Shown here: positions 10,210 to 21,323 of the stretch, piece after piece
Layout: each line of letters starts with the position of its first letter
Position numbering within the stretch: position 1 is the first letter of the stretch
Assembly (NCBI GenBank): GCA_946894095.1
Contig: OX335659.1
Span: 6,021,501 to 6,085,500 of the forward strand
DNA length: 64,000 nucleotides
From: Incurvaria masculella
Lineage: Eukaryota; Arthropoda; Insecta; Lepidoptera; Incurvariidae
Direction of reading: 5' to 3'
Notes under the pieces: model-generated
What the model was told of the DNA's origin: nothing
The model's input: only the letters and a program-made list of their open reading frames with translations
Database searches by the model: none
Translations under genes and position numbers: made by a program

Positions 10210-10301
10210 TAAGCCAAAGTATAGCTTCCAACTGTCGAATTTGACAATCGTACCATAGATATTATGTCAAAACTGACATTTGGAAGGAATACTTTGGCTT
10301 A
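10210..10301. mobile_element. Short hairpin MITE (taagccaaagta ends)
   Basis: TAAGCCAAAGTATAGCTTCC at the left pairs with GGAAGGAATACTTTGGCTTA at the right with few mismatches, giving a 92-base hairpin. It contains no coding capacity. Confidence 0.7.
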
Positions 10302-10304
10302 CCC

Positions 10305-10426
10305 CTGTTTTCACCACTGCCAGCTACCTGAAATCCGATAAGTAACTTTTGGTTACATGGCATATTTGTATGATGTAACCGAAAAGTAACTTTCAGATAT
10401 TTGTAGCTGGAGGCGGTGGAAACAAG
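10305..10426. mobile_element. Short hairpin MITE (ctgttttcaccactgcc ends)
   Basis: CTGTTTTCACCACTGCCAGC pairs with GCTGGAGGCGGTGGAAACA, and AAGTAACTTTTGGTTACAT pairs with ATGTAACCGAAAAGTAACTT, giving an imperfect foldback of about 122 bases. It directly abuts the previous hairpin. Confidence 0.75.
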
Positions 10427-10439
10427 TAATATTTATAAA

Positions 10440-10690
10440 TCTCAGCATTGGTTTCGGTTACGACTATTAAATCAGCCTTAGTGATAACGCACTGATGGTA
10501 GACGCATTTGATGAAAAGATGGTCGAAGCGGCAATGTAAAATGTGTTTTCCATTCAGTTCAATGCAGCCGTGCTCATAAAGGGAAGCCTGGACCTTCCCT
10601 ATGGCACCTAATTCCTTCAGGAATGTAATGTATTGGGCTAATATAATAACGGTAGTTGTGTGCTGGCAGCCATCCATGTCAGGTTGCATA
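10440..10690 (+). repeat. SINE body and tail
   Basis: Plus-strand SINE without its tRNA-like head: GATGAAAAGATGGTCGAAGC, GTGTTTTCCATTCAGTTCAA, TATTGGGCTAATAT, AACGGTAGTTG and the tail AGCCATCCATGTC. The piece CGACTATTAAATCAGCCTTA at 10462 resembles the end of the GAGATAAATAGT MITE, so a MITE scar lies at its start. Confidence 0.75.
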
Positions 10691-10802
10691 AAAAACCATA
10701 TTTTAATTAAGATAACCTCGATATGTAACGTTTTCGTTGCTTCGACATTGCGACGATTCCGGCGTGGCCGCTAGCCACGACTCGCACTTCGTGGTTGTCG
10801 CG

Positions 10803-11342
10803 TTAAAGTGGGCCTTCTCGCTCAACTCCCTATACAAACGTGGAAAGAAGATTTCTTGTCAGAGATCCAAAATATTGCTCAAAATAGCTTTATTTGATCG
10901 AACTAGATGTCTGATGACTGTTGAAATTGTAAAATTGTGTTTGGTTACTAAGTTATGGGGTCCGAAAGTTCGAATTTTTTCGCGCGTTTTATGCAATAAC
11001 TTTGGAGGTAGATTACTCCACGATAAAATAAAAACATCGTAAAAAGATTAGTCATCAGACATAGCTTGTTTCATGAAGATTAATAATCAATTAGATTTTT
11101 GTTAGATGTTTGACTACAGCGGTCGTGGTTTCCTTTTATCTATAAGTCGTTTTGTAATTAAAATGTTCGTAAATCTTACCAAATCAAACACTATACGCAT
11201 TGTCTGCTTAGTGGATATGTTGCATTCTCCTAATAACGGAGCCTGTCTTATTCTTCGAAACAGAGAAGGTCCCAGAGCGCAATAGCACGGTTTTGTATCG
11301 TGCCCGCGATTAAGTTAGTCCCGCCGGGAAGGGCCACCTTAA
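10803..11342 (-). mobile_element. TTAA MITE copy 2
   Basis: A 540-bp element bounded by TTAA at 10803 and 11339 with inverted ends TTAAAGTGGGCC and GGGCCACCTTAA. It is in the opposite orientation to the copies at 21324 and 30665. The TTAA target is that of the piggyBac group and relatives, but the end sequence does not prove that family. The frame encoding ALWDLLCF recurs in other copies only because the DNA is shared. Confidence 0.85.
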
Positions 11343-11794
11343 GGCACGAGCGACAGACGAAGTTTAATTGTGCGCTACCGCAACTCACGTTTCCATCGGC
11401 TTGTGTTACGCTGTCGCCAGTTGAGGTGGGTTGCTTTCGCGGGTGATAAAACACTTTTGTCATGGGTTCGCTTTTTATTGCGGCACTGTTTAAGGAAACG
11501 CCAACGCATATATTACCTCATTGAGTCTTTGAGCTTTGACTTTGAGGCTGCAAAACATTAGTTTTGTCAAATTTAGATTATTTTTCTACAGCGCTGCCGA
11601 CCTACTGTTAAATGTTCATTATACACTATTAAGTATCTATTCGGCGAAACAACTAAATCTAAAGGGCTTTCAATCAAAATTAATCTAGTCATTATGTGGT
11701 ATTTCAGTTTCAGTTTCAGTGCCACCATCGTGGCGTTCATTTAATAAATTAAAATCTAAACAAAAAGTTCTGCACCTTTATGACAGAGCGTACA
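11343..11794. other. No recognised feature
   Basis: About 450 bases with no gene, RNA or named repeat visible. Confidence 0.4.
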
Positions 11795-12033
11795 GGGGGT
11801 CCATTCAGAAAAGAGTGAGTTCGAGTTCGGGAGTGAGTTAACCTAAAAATAGCTGGGAAATATATTATTATTTAAAAAAAAGGAACCGTTATTTATACTT
11901 CCGACGTATTTACGGGACGGACCAGATTTTTATCTAACTGTAATGATGTTCAAGAAGTGTGGAAACATTACTATTAAAAAAAGTGAGTTGATATTTAGTG
12001 ACGAATTCGAACTCACTCCCTGAATGGACCCCC
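11795..12033. mobile_element. MITE family 1, copy B
   Basis: A 239-bp relative of 5008-5251 with the ends GGGGGTCCATTCAGAA and CCTGAATGGACCCCC and the same core TAACCTAAAAATAGCTGGG. It differs by small indels near the right end. Confidence 0.85.
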
Positions 12034-12767
12034 AGTCTTGGTTTGTGATTTCACACCTTTAATAGACCCCTATCGCTTAGAATTTTAAAATTGCATCATA
12101 CGAATGCTTTACGGTGAAGGCAAACCCCTTACTTCGGTGTAGTTAGGCTTTCTGGAATGTTTTACCTATATGACAGAGTATTTGAGCCTGGAAACTTCAT
12201 TATTAATTCGAATAGTCAACCCCTTCGTGCTCTGAGACTGTGCATAGATGTTCGATGCATTGATCTGTGAGTGTATTGTGTGATTCATAAACGACTTTAG
12301 AGTAAGCAGCTCCCTCATTATTCGGGGATTTTATGTTCCAGAAAAGTCTGGTATCAATGTTAAAGTCGTAAAATGAGACTATGAATTCCTGAAATTATTA
12401 GTACTCATAGTAGTCCTTACAAATTCGTAGGTTTTGTGGAGTATCCCGGAATAGATTTTCCTGGTGATGAGTTTCACATCCACAGACAATTTAACATTTA
12501 GCTGAAATAAAAATAAAAATGTAAACGTTAGTTATGTGAAGTATTGCAAACTTCTGATGCACGTTGAATCAAGCATTATACAAACCCATTAAATTACAAG
12601 TAGTAAAAATGTATGCCAACGTTAATCTATCGGCACTCTCTTGTCAGCCGGATTTCGGATTACAACATTTACGCGTGGTTATGACTAGAATGTCGACATG
12701 CTCAAAATTAGTCATCTCCACACGATACGCAAATTTGAGTAATCCAAAACGCAACGCACATAATAAT
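12034..12767. other. No recognised feature
   Basis: AT-rich DNA between MITE copy B and the mariner element. Short frames only, with no domain recognised. Confidence 0.5.
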
Positions 12768-12804
12768 GGGTGGTTAAATTTCAAGGGCCGATGTTGATTT
12801 TGAA
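12768..12804 (+). repeat. Mariner left terminal inverted repeat
   Basis: Begins GGGTGGTTAAATT and continues AAGGGCCGATGTTGA. It is the reverse complement of 14031-14067 except for four mismatches. These ends are the expected transposase binding sites. Confidence 0.92.
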
Positions 12805-12870
12805 TAAAACACAAACTATTTAGGAAATTATTGTAATTTTATTTTATTATGATATATTGGTATTACTCAA

Positions 12871-13956
12871 TTATGTATGGAACAAAATATCGGCCAAATG
12901 GGCGCCGCGACCACGGCGGCACACCTCCATCCGATGGTCCAAATTTTCGATGACCCTGAGGCATAATGGAGGTTCTATGCCGTTAATGTGCCGAATTATC
13001 TCATCCTTTAGCTCTTGAATTGTTGCTGGCTTATCGACGTACACATTTTCTTTCAAATAACCCCAAAGAAAAAAGTCCAACGGTGTCAAATCACATGATC
13101 TTGGCGGCCAATTGACATCGCCATTACGTGAGATAACAAGGCCATTGAATTTGTTGCGCAAAAGAGCCATTGTTTCGTTAGCTGTGTGGCAAGTGGCACC
13201 GTCCTGCTGAAACCACATATCGTCCACATCCATATCTTCCAATTCGGGCCATAAAAAGTTCGTTATCATCTCACGATAGCGAACACCATTCACAGTAACT
13301 GCCTGACCGGCCTCATTTTGGAAAAAATACGGCCCGATGATGCCGCCAGCCCATAAACCGCACCAAACAGTCACTCTTTGTGGGTGCATTGGTTTTTCGA
13401 CAATCACTCTTGGATTCTCATTCACCCAAATGCGGCAATTCTGTTTATTGACGAATCCACTGAGGTGAAAATGTGCCTCATCACTGAAGATGATTTTCTT
13501 CGAAAATTGATCATCCACTGTTGCCATTTCTTGCCACCATTCTGCCCATTCACGACGTTTGGAATGGTCAAGAGGCTTTAGTTCTTGAGCCAATTGCACC
13601 TTGTAAGCGTGTAAATGCAAGTCTTTATGCATAATGTTCATCAACGACGAGCGTGAGAGGTGCAATTGTTGGGCACGACGACGAGTTGAGGTGGACGGCT
13701 CTTCAGCCACACTATCGCGAACAGCAGCAATATTTTCTGCAGTACGAGCTGTACGAGCATGCACTGGTGTTCTCACATCTTCTACAGACCCGGTTTGCTC
13801 GAATTTTTCCACGATTTTTGCGATTGTACGCACATTTGGACGATCAAATTGACCAAAAAAATCACGAAGTGCACGATATGCATTTTGATTTGAACGCCCA
13901 TTTTCATAATAAGTCTGGATAACTTTAACACGTTGTTGGATTGTGTATCTCTCCAT
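12871..13956 (-). CDS. Mariner (IS630-Tc1-mariner, DD41D) transposase, intact
   Basis: This 361-residue frame with no stops encodes the enzyme that cuts the element out and inserts it at TA sites. Residues 1-115 form the DNA-binding half: a first helix-turn-helix around 5-55 (QQRVKVIQTYYENGRSNQNA) and a second around 90-115 (RRRAQQLHLSRSSLMNIM). The catalytic half carries D159 (IIFSDEAHFHLSG), D252 (WFQQDGATCHTA) and D294 (LTPLDFFLWG). Forty-one residues separate the last two, the DD41D spacing of the rosa-type lineage rather than the DD34D of classical mariners. Length is normal for the superfamily. The start is the ATG of MERYTIQQRV, about 75 bases inside the right terminal repeat, and the TAA stop at 12871 is about 65 bases from the left repeat. 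No host intron or frameshift is seen. Activity is inference; the intact frame and triad are directly visible. Confidence 0.95.
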   Translation of the reverse strand: MERYTIQQRVKVIQTYYENGRSNQNAYRALRDFFGQFDRPNVRTIAKIVEKFEQTGSVEDVRTPVHARTARTAENIAAVRDSVAEEPSTSTRRRAQQLHLSRSSLMNIMHKDLHLHAYKVQLAQELKPLDHSKRREWAEWWQEMATVDDQFSKKIIFSDEAHFHLSGFVNKQNCRIWVNENPRVIVEKPMHPQRVTVWCGLWAGGIIGPYFFQNEAGQAVTVNGVRYREMITNFLWPELEDMDVDDMWFQQDGATCHTANETMALLRNKFNGLVISRNGDVNWPPRSCDLTPLDFFLWGYLKENVYVDKPATIQELKDEIIRHINGIEPPLCLRVIENLDHRMEVCRRGRGAHLADILFHT

Positions 13957-14030
13957 GGTTCAAATTGAGTAAGTCTGAAATAGAGAAATGTCAAATAAAA
14001 TTCGGAAAAAAACTTGGCGTTTAGGTGTGG

Positions 14031-14067
14031 TTCATATTCAACATCGGCCCTTACAATTTAACCACCC
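14031..14067 (-). repeat. Mariner right terminal inverted repeat
   Basis: Ends AATTTAACCACCC and contains TCAACATCGGCCCTT, complementary to the left repeat. It lies upstream of the transposase start and therefore may also overlap its promoter, as in other mariners. Confidence 0.92.
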
Positions 14068-15480
14068 TTTATTATTAGAAGGATATTTTAATATTATGCC
14101 GATAGTATGCTTGTATATTTAACAGAGAAATTTAAAGTACAGTGGACTACAGACCAAACTTACCATTTTCGGCCGAAACTCAAAATAAACGTTGATTTTT
14201 GTTAAATGAACTTAGGTTTTTTCGTTAGTTTGAATATACAGTAGAATCTTTGACTTGAACACAGATCGTTCAAAGTGTTGCCAAAGTCAACTTATTTTGT
14301 TTGTTCATCTTTCGCTTGAGCCATTTACGGTAATTTTGGTCCATTGCCCACTGCACAAAATAGGATAAATGCAACCAAAATGTCTTGCAACAGAGAAAAA
14401 CGGCTTCTTTGAAAAGATAAAAAAAAATAAGTTCTTAGACAGCGCGGCGCACCAAATTTTAATGTCGTCTTATTCCAGCGAACTGCAATGCACAGTCCGC
14501 AATGAACGCGATTTGTATAAGTAAAGGGTGCTTCAAAGAGCACTTACCAACTTTAATAACACTGTGTTCCCTCTCCAATAAGCGCTTGCCGCGAACTCAA
14601 CGCCGAGGTGGAACTGCAGCGCACGCTAGCCTTATCCTGGCCTGTCAGCAACATTTGGCGCGCGCCCCCTATTTGGCTCGCTGTACGGTTTCGCTTGGCC
14701 TCCCTTTATGGTTCTCAAGGGTGTTAGTTTGGCATGTGCGATCCTACGGACGTGTTTCTACGTGTTCCGCAGCGAACGGAAAGGTTTCTTTTGTTGCGTA
14801 ACATTGTATTTAAATTATTCGATGTTTTCCTGTTCTTCTATTATGCGGCTAACCGTACTGCCCTCATTATCTTTAACTTCCTTTTTTCTCTTTATTATGA
14901 AATTACTCAAATATACAACGAGTGACGTTGTTGAAATATCAAATTATATGGTAAATTGAGAAGGTTTTGTAATGATTTGTTCATGTTAACATTTTTAATT
15001 CCATCAAAAATTTCTTAAACTGGTTCCAAGATCAAATATCCTAAACGACTCTTGCGATGAAACGGATCCATTTACAAAACCAAACTTCCAAAATATCATA
15101 GAAAAAAACGCCTTCCCAAACATCAAAGAAAACTTTACAAGCTTCGTTGACGCACGTCGCGCGTTTTACCATATCAATAGACGTAAGTATTTCGCTTAAA
15201 ACTCGGAGGTTTTTTTTTTCTCAAACCTGTCCCCAACTTCAAGAGAAGTTGTTTATTAATAAAATTCTTGTTCAAAACTCGCTTTGTCCCAAACGAGTTC
15301 CCCTTCTTATTCTCTTTGAGTCAAATACGAAGGGAAAGTCGAATCGAGGAACGCTATTAATTATGCAGCTTTGTCGTGCCTAGGCCTTTGCGAGTAGAGC
15401 TCGCTTGAAAATTGTCACGTCATTGCCATTCTCACTCTATGAAAGGTACAATGAATACGTACGTATAATACAAGATATAG
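14068..15480. other. No recognised feature
   Basis: About 1.4 kb, with a slightly GC-richer patch at 14560-14790. Three overlapping short frames there have no recognisable domain and no codon pattern that I trust. Confidence 0.5.
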
Positions 15481-15493
15481 GGACCACATTCTA

Positions 15494-15905
15494 GTCTCTC
15501 GTCACAGATTGCATAAAATGTCGACAAGTTTTTTTATTACCAATGCAAAGCTATATAATCAATTACCCATTGAAGACAACGAATTTGAGAGCAAGGTGAA
15601 ATTCACACTGATCAATAAAAGTTATTATAAATTGATAAGAATGAAGATGTCATAATCCTAGTCAAGAGTTTGCTACAATGTATGTAATGTTCTTATTATG
15701 ATGTTATTTGTTAGCAATAGTAATCAATCAATCACTGTAAACTAGTTTGTAAGTATCAATGGAAAAAAATATAATGACCAACCTTACGAAGTTTCTTGTC
15801 GGCTCTTCTTCGCCAGAAGTAATCGAACCGACAGGAAAAAAAAATACGAATCCGAGTGTGTAATATACATCTAATGGAGGAAATAAAGAAACTGAAAATG
15901 AAACT
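15494..15905 (+). pseudogene. LINE reverse transcriptase C-terminus and 3' UTR fragment
   Basis: The frame 15494-15655 reads RHRLHKMSTSFFITNAKLYN, then LPIEDNEFESKVK, ending at TAA. This is the usual C-terminal layout of Jockey/CR1-like LINE ORF2 (aromatic residue, N, LP, then FKxxLK). It is followed by GAAGTTTCTTGTCGGCTCTT, a typical LINE 3' UTR motif in Lepidoptera, and an A-rich end near 15890. Everything upstream of the last 50 or so residues is missing. Confidence 0.6.
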
Positions 15906-17087
15906 GATACATGTATTTTTAGTGATAAGTTTATCTAGTCATTCTAGTTTAAGTTGTATATGTCTCGTCAGATTTAATGAATTCCATTTACATGCCAATC
16001 GTGCACACATTATTGATTTCATTTGATTATATTTTTATGCATTGTTTATATTTTGTAAATTTTATATTGTTATATTATTTTATATGACCTCTAGTTGCTT
16101 CGGAGTACAACTGACTAATATTTAATCATCGCAATAAATGTGACATTTTAGCCATCCAGGTCATGTGATGTACTTTCACAATATATTGGCTCCTTTACTA
16201 TTGTTTTGTATGACGGTCGCATTTTGCCCTTTACTTTTGTAATATTTCGCTTTGTCATTTGATAACGTTTTTTGCTCTCGTTAGTGGCCATACCGCTTGA
16301 AAACATTTGATATGTTTTAATTTAGTGCCACGGTCAAAATAGGAATTCAAATAAATTTTATGTTAAATATGCGGTATCACCTCGATTCAGTGGAGGGGTG
16401 AGCAGAGATTATAGAGAGCCATACGCTTGCCCATACTCACAGCATACTTCTTTCGTTTCTTCTGCAAACATAGATAATTTCATACATGCTCTACGATTAC
16501 GGATGCTACGTAGCCAACCTTAAACTAAATATTTCTTCAGTGTGGTCATGGTATGTTTTGCTGGTCAATATTATTATTTTGAGGGTTATCTCGCCTCACA
16601 TGTATATGCTAAAACTAACGGCTTGTCTAGAAATATGTTATTATAAACAAACGATAAAATATAAGTCTCAACCACTCCAATTATTTCAGATACTTCTATA
16701 TTTTTGCACACAATCTTAAAAAAATAAAACATTCAAATTCTTCGTAAAATTAGGTTTCAATAAACTGAATGATATGAAGTACATACATACACAAATTACA
16801 ATAAATTTATTAAAATATGATAGTTTACGAATACAGAATAATTTAACCGACCAATTCAGCCTCACAATTTAAATTAATGATTATGAATAAAATACTCATT
16901 CTATGCAACATTCATTGAAATCGAAAGCTTCTGCCGACAGATAAATCGAAACAAAAGTAACCGTATAAAATGCCGACTTAGGGATTCGTAGTTCAGTTTC
17001 CACGTAAAACTCTAGGTTACCTTCATTACTACTAGGTGCCAGGGTTAATCCCGAACGGGTTTGCACCAGCGCATTTTATCTAGCTGA
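15906..17087. other. No recognised gene; a SINE tail scar
   Basis: AT-rich. AGCCATCCAGGTCATGTGAT near 16151 resembles a SINE tail end. The rest is unassigned. Confidence 0.4.
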
Positions 17088-17411
17088 GGGCCATTTTCAC
17101 CTAATGCTAATTAGCAAAATCGCCACATATTAAGGGTCTTTCTTAGCAGCTTGCAATCAATACAAGTACAAGATAATTAGAACTTTAGTAACAAAGGTCC
17201 TATAAGTGTCAATTAAAATAAATCAGCACTTGGTGAAAACCAAGCTTAGGGCCTATTTCACCTACTGCTGATTAGCTAAATCGTCACATATCAACGTCAC
17301 AGTCTTTCTTAGCAGCTTGCAATCAATACCAGTACAGGATAATCAGCACTATAGTAATAAAGGCCGTTTAATCGATTTAAATAAATCGGCAAATGGTGAA
17401 AACCAGGCTTT
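17088..17411. repeat. Tandem pair of a 161-bp inverted-end unit
   Basis: Two units start GGGCC.TTTTCACCTA at 17088 and 17249, share TTTCTTAGCAGCTTGCAATC, and end TGGTGAAAACCAAGC or TGGTGAAAACCAGGC. The start and end of each unit are complementary (TTTTCACC/GGTGAAAA). This looks like a head-to-tail dimer of a small MITE. Confidence 0.75.
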
Positions 17412-17738
17412 GTCTACTAAAACTACTAGATAACATTTAACCAAAATGTAGTCGACGTATTTTATCTCGGTGTGCCTAACAAAACAAAAAACGCCCGCCT
17501 CGGCATGTGACACTTTTGCAAAAGTCGACAGTGTCGCGTTAACACGAATCACAAATCATTCCGAGCCATTTGACGTTAGCAATTGGCGATTGTGCAAAAT
17601 TAATGGTCCATTATTGTAGGAGCTCGGCCGCGCACGCTCAGGACACAGGGCGAGGCTAGCGCCGCGACACAGGAATAAGTGCTCAGATTAGCCCTCGACC
17701 TGATTGCAGCACTACAGAGCACCTAGTCCCGGCAAAAA
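17412..17738. other. No recognised feature
   Basis: Mixed composition with a GC-richer patch at 17620-17720; nothing assignable. Confidence 0.35.
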
Positions 17739-18350
17739 CAGAGTGGTCAGTCTGAGTTCTCACCTAAATTGGCGTTTACGGCAAACCGATCGACTGGCGT
17801 TTTCCGCAAAAACGTTAAACTCCATACAAGTTTTTAATAGATAGTCTGTGGTTTTACTACTGCTGTCAAAGTCAAACTCGCGCTTCCGATTTATATGAAA
17901 ACGAAACGAATGAAATGAACACGATGAGTCGACGTAAACGGTGACGTCGACGTATTTACGGCAACGTTTAGCTGTCAGATCAAACTCGGACTAGGGGTTC
18001 TGCAGTGCTGCAATAAGAGCCTGTAGTCCCAGTTGTCATCTAAATTGGCGTTTACGGTAAACCGTTCGACTGGCGTTTTCAAATGCATGGAGAAATTGAA
18101 GAGCGTGCGCAGTGGGGGTTAAGCGAACTAACATTTGCGAGTCCGAGTTTGATTTGACAGCATAATCACCGTCGCCGTTTAGCCGACTTCGCGTTTTCTT
18201 ACAAATCGAAAGTTCGAGTTTGACTTTGATAGCTTGAAGGAGTGAAACCACGGAATATCTAGTAAAAACTTCTATGGAGTTTGACGTTTTTACGTAACTT
18301 CGAAGTTCCTTAAACGCCAATGCAGGTGCGAACTCGGACTGACCACTCTG
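17739..18350. mobile_element. 612-bp foldback element
   Basis: The ends CAGAGTGGTCAGTCTGAG and CTCGGACTGACCACTCTG are inverted. The complementarity continues inward: CACCTAAATTGGCGTTTACG, AACTCCATACAAGTTTTTA and GTCAAAGTCAAACTCG at the left all have imperfect complements at the right, so nearly the whole element can fold on itself around a centre near 18010. A second copy of the CATCTAAATTGGCGTTTACG motif at 18038 shows an internal duplication. No protein and no clear target duplication. Confidence 0.8.
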
Positions 18351-19423
18351 GAAGCAATTAAAGACTGTCGTGAAGGTAACGTGGCTCTGAGATTTTAAAA
18401 TTTGAAGAATTTATTTCTTTTTTCTTTGGCCAAGGTGCAACTTTGAAAGCCGACTGCGAATTAAACTAGCGAAATCGTCTTCCAGGCCCTAACGGCTCCT
18501 AATGACTTGCGAACATTTATGTAAAAGTTATATATTCCAGAAAAGGTAATTAAAGACTGGCAAACGCATTAAGATTACTGGATGTTAAATCATCTGAATG
18601 ATTGATTCCCAGAGTTTGTATATATTAGATGTGTACATTATGCACACATATTACATTCCTTGAAAAAAATACCTACTTGCTTAGTATGAAACAGTATATT
18701 TGCTACACACAAGCTTTGTCATTCTCACACATATCTTTCGACTCGTTTCTGAGCGCTCCTTGCTTATCATTACTCTGACTTTAACTTTGGCTCCTATTAT
18801 TTTATTGTATGTGTGTGTATTGCCGCTTCGTTCCTTCAAGAAAGCTCCGACCGTTGTTTTTCCAGACCATATCATAAACAATATCAGCAAATATATTGAA
18901 TGGTTCAAAATAACATTATGTTGTGGGGAGAGAACTTGTTTGCTCTGTATAAAATCTCTCGCGAAAGTTATATTGCCTAAAATTTATATGAATGGAAACA
19001 CAAAGAATTGTTCAATGCCGTTGCGACCGCCTTTTTATTAAATGCGATGACATGAGAACTGTTATAACATCAGTCACATTAACTTCAGGGGGTAGAGGGT
19101 AGGACGGGAGAAAATAAGCAATTGTTGGCAACCATTTGTTTTCAATGTTCAATAAAAAAAATTAGGTCCTTACACAGAATAAACTCTTCGTTAGCTTCTC
19201 CTATTTTACAGACTTAGATTATTTCTCCGATTACGGGCGCTAAGAATACAACTTTTAAAAATACTTTACCTACGGTTCCATTCACTTCCTCTTTCAAAAT
19301 GTGATTTGTCATTATTTTGCTCTGCGTGACCAAAGTCCCAAACACGGGCTCCTATTTTTATGGAACTAGACAGAAATAGCTACTAACTGGACTACTAAAT
19401 GAGAACTAACTGCCATACTAACT

Positions 19424-19443
19424 AACCTAACCTAACCTAACCT
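19424..19443. repeat. Short interstitial CCTAA (telomere-type) repeat
   Basis: Three perfect CCTAA units plus a partial one, the complement of the insect telomeric TTAGG. It is far too short to be a telomere. A matching TTAGG run is at 55116-55130. Confidence 0.7.
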
Positions 19444-19865
19444 TACTTATACGCAAACTCACTTCCCAGACTTGCCCAAAGGAACGATTGTATATGTACT
19501 TTTTTTTTTTAAATGCCTCTGCCCCAAGTATCGCTTTGATGTGAAAATGTAGGTGCCTGCACAATTAATTAGCCGAGAGACTTCATTATGAGTTCCCCGC
19601 TCATTTGCTGTTCCCAGCACTTATTATTTTTATTATGTCCATGTCATACTTCCCACAGCGGAAAAACGTACTTTCCAGGTGCGTATGTACTAATTCAATC
19701 ACCTGTTAGTTCTACAAAATTAATTTTAAAATGAACTGTGCGGATTTTACTTATTGAAATGGAGCGATTTTCTCATAAATTCTTTGAAAATATTAAATCA
19801 ATGTGCCTCGCAGATCACCCACACCTCTGCATACAACCTCTCACACCGATAAGCACAGCCTTTCC

Positions 19866-19930
19866 ATCACACACACACACACCCCCTCCCCTTACACACA
19901 CACCCACTCCTTCACAAACATCCACTCACA
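19866..19930. repeat. CA-rich microsatellite
   Basis: CACACACACACAC followed by CCCCTCCCC and further ACACACAC and CACTC runs; simple sequence, non-coding. Confidence 0.8.
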
Positions 19931-21323
19931 CATACGCAAACGCACAAAAACGTGTTAATAGAAAATGTATTCATTAATTTTAGGCAACTAGCTTACGAGT
20001 ATAACCTACTATATCATGCAATTTAACTAACTATAATTCACCAATATTAGTATCTGGTGTCTACTTATACTTTAGTTCGTATTAGAGGAAATCAATAATT
20101 GGCAGCATATTTTAGCACCTAAATTGTGTTAAATTGGGATATTGATGATTCTCTTGATTTCTCTAATAAACAAAATACAATCGAATTGAGAAACTCCTCC
20201 TTTTTTTAAGTCGATTAAATTTTTAAAAAAAATGTTTATCCGCTCATTAGCTTTTATCAGGATAATAAAAAAAATTTGGGATATTAACAAATTATACATT
20301 GTATACTCTATTGTATGATAAAACGCTCTATTTGTATCCTTGAGTCATAAAGTAACAAACAAACAAACCAACTTACACTATAAAAACTTCGAAAGTGAAT
20401 GTTTTTTGTGAAAATTTTCGCTCAGTTTTATGCAGCGCAAATAAAATACAGTCACAGATATACCACAATGGTAATGTAGTGAAATCACACGATGCTTTCT
20501 AAATAATAAATTTGTAGTATCCAATATGTATAACTGTTTCCAAGAAATCAGGAAATTTAGGCGCTTTTAGTATCGAAATAAATCCGAATGAAATCCTATA
20601 CGGAACGTCGACAGATCTCTGATACCACAGAACCAACTAGGATGACGCATCACATCAGAACAGAAATAAAGATCTTGTTTATAGTAGGTATCTAAGTTTG
20701 TATAATAAAATTACATTATGATATAAATTTTATGTTTGACGAATGTGTACATAGTTACGAAAATCATCATTCATAATGAAAAGACGGAGTTTGACTATTA
20801 TAATTACATCATAAGTTCATACCATAGGCCTGAAGGTAGTTCATTCAGTTGTCCATCTGGAAAAACTTATTTAGAATATTTAAAATCATAATATATTACG
20901 TGGAGGGATTGTTTTATCCAATTCGAATATAATAAATTGGGTAAATTATGACTTCTTAATGTTGACATAGATTCGGTTGCAGAAAGAAACGTTACATTTA
21001 AAATATGTTTACACTTGTAACTTTTTGTGAACCTGTGTAGAGAGATGACAACGCTTCCTTCAATATGTTTCACAAAAACTGTTTAATAATCGAATTAAAA
21101 TATATAACTACCATTCTGTTACAACTGTTATAACATTTAACATCAATATACTGGTTGTCTGTCTGCTTAAGATTCAAGAAGCGTGTACCGATTTAATTTG
21201 GTTTTTATAACTTGATTAAATTATGGAATATTTCAATCACCCAAAGGGTGAGCATTGGGGTACGTATGAGAATAGTCGGAGAAAACGGATGTAGAGAACA
21301 GCACAGTATAGTAAGAAGCTCAA

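Larger units (their letters stand above)
12768..14067 (-). mobile_element. Complete mariner-type transposon (DD41D, rosa-like)
   Basis: A 1300-bp element with 37-base terminal inverted repeats (12768-12804 and 14031-14067) that match at 33 of 37 positions; the outermost 13 bases GGGTGGTTAAATT are identical. Both ends are next to TAATAA-like sequence, consistent with TA target duplication, although the AT repeat makes the exact boundary ambiguous by a few bases. A single transposase gene on the minus strand fills it. Intact gene plus well-matched ends indicate a recent insertion, possibly autonomous. Confidence 0.92.
18351..21323. other. No recognised gene; simple repeats only
   Basis: About 3 kb of AT-rich DNA. 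Signals are three CCTAA repeats at 19426-19440 and a (CA)n-rich tract at 19866-19930. Frames here are short and give low-complexity or unrecognisable peptides. Confidence 0.5.

Noticed and set aside
13378..13922. Several plus-strand frames inside the mariner
   Set aside because: They are antisense shadows of the transposase gene on the minus strand.
19424..19443. Telomeric sequence
   Set aside because: Only three units, in the middle of the window; short interstitial TTAGG runs are common by chance and by repair.
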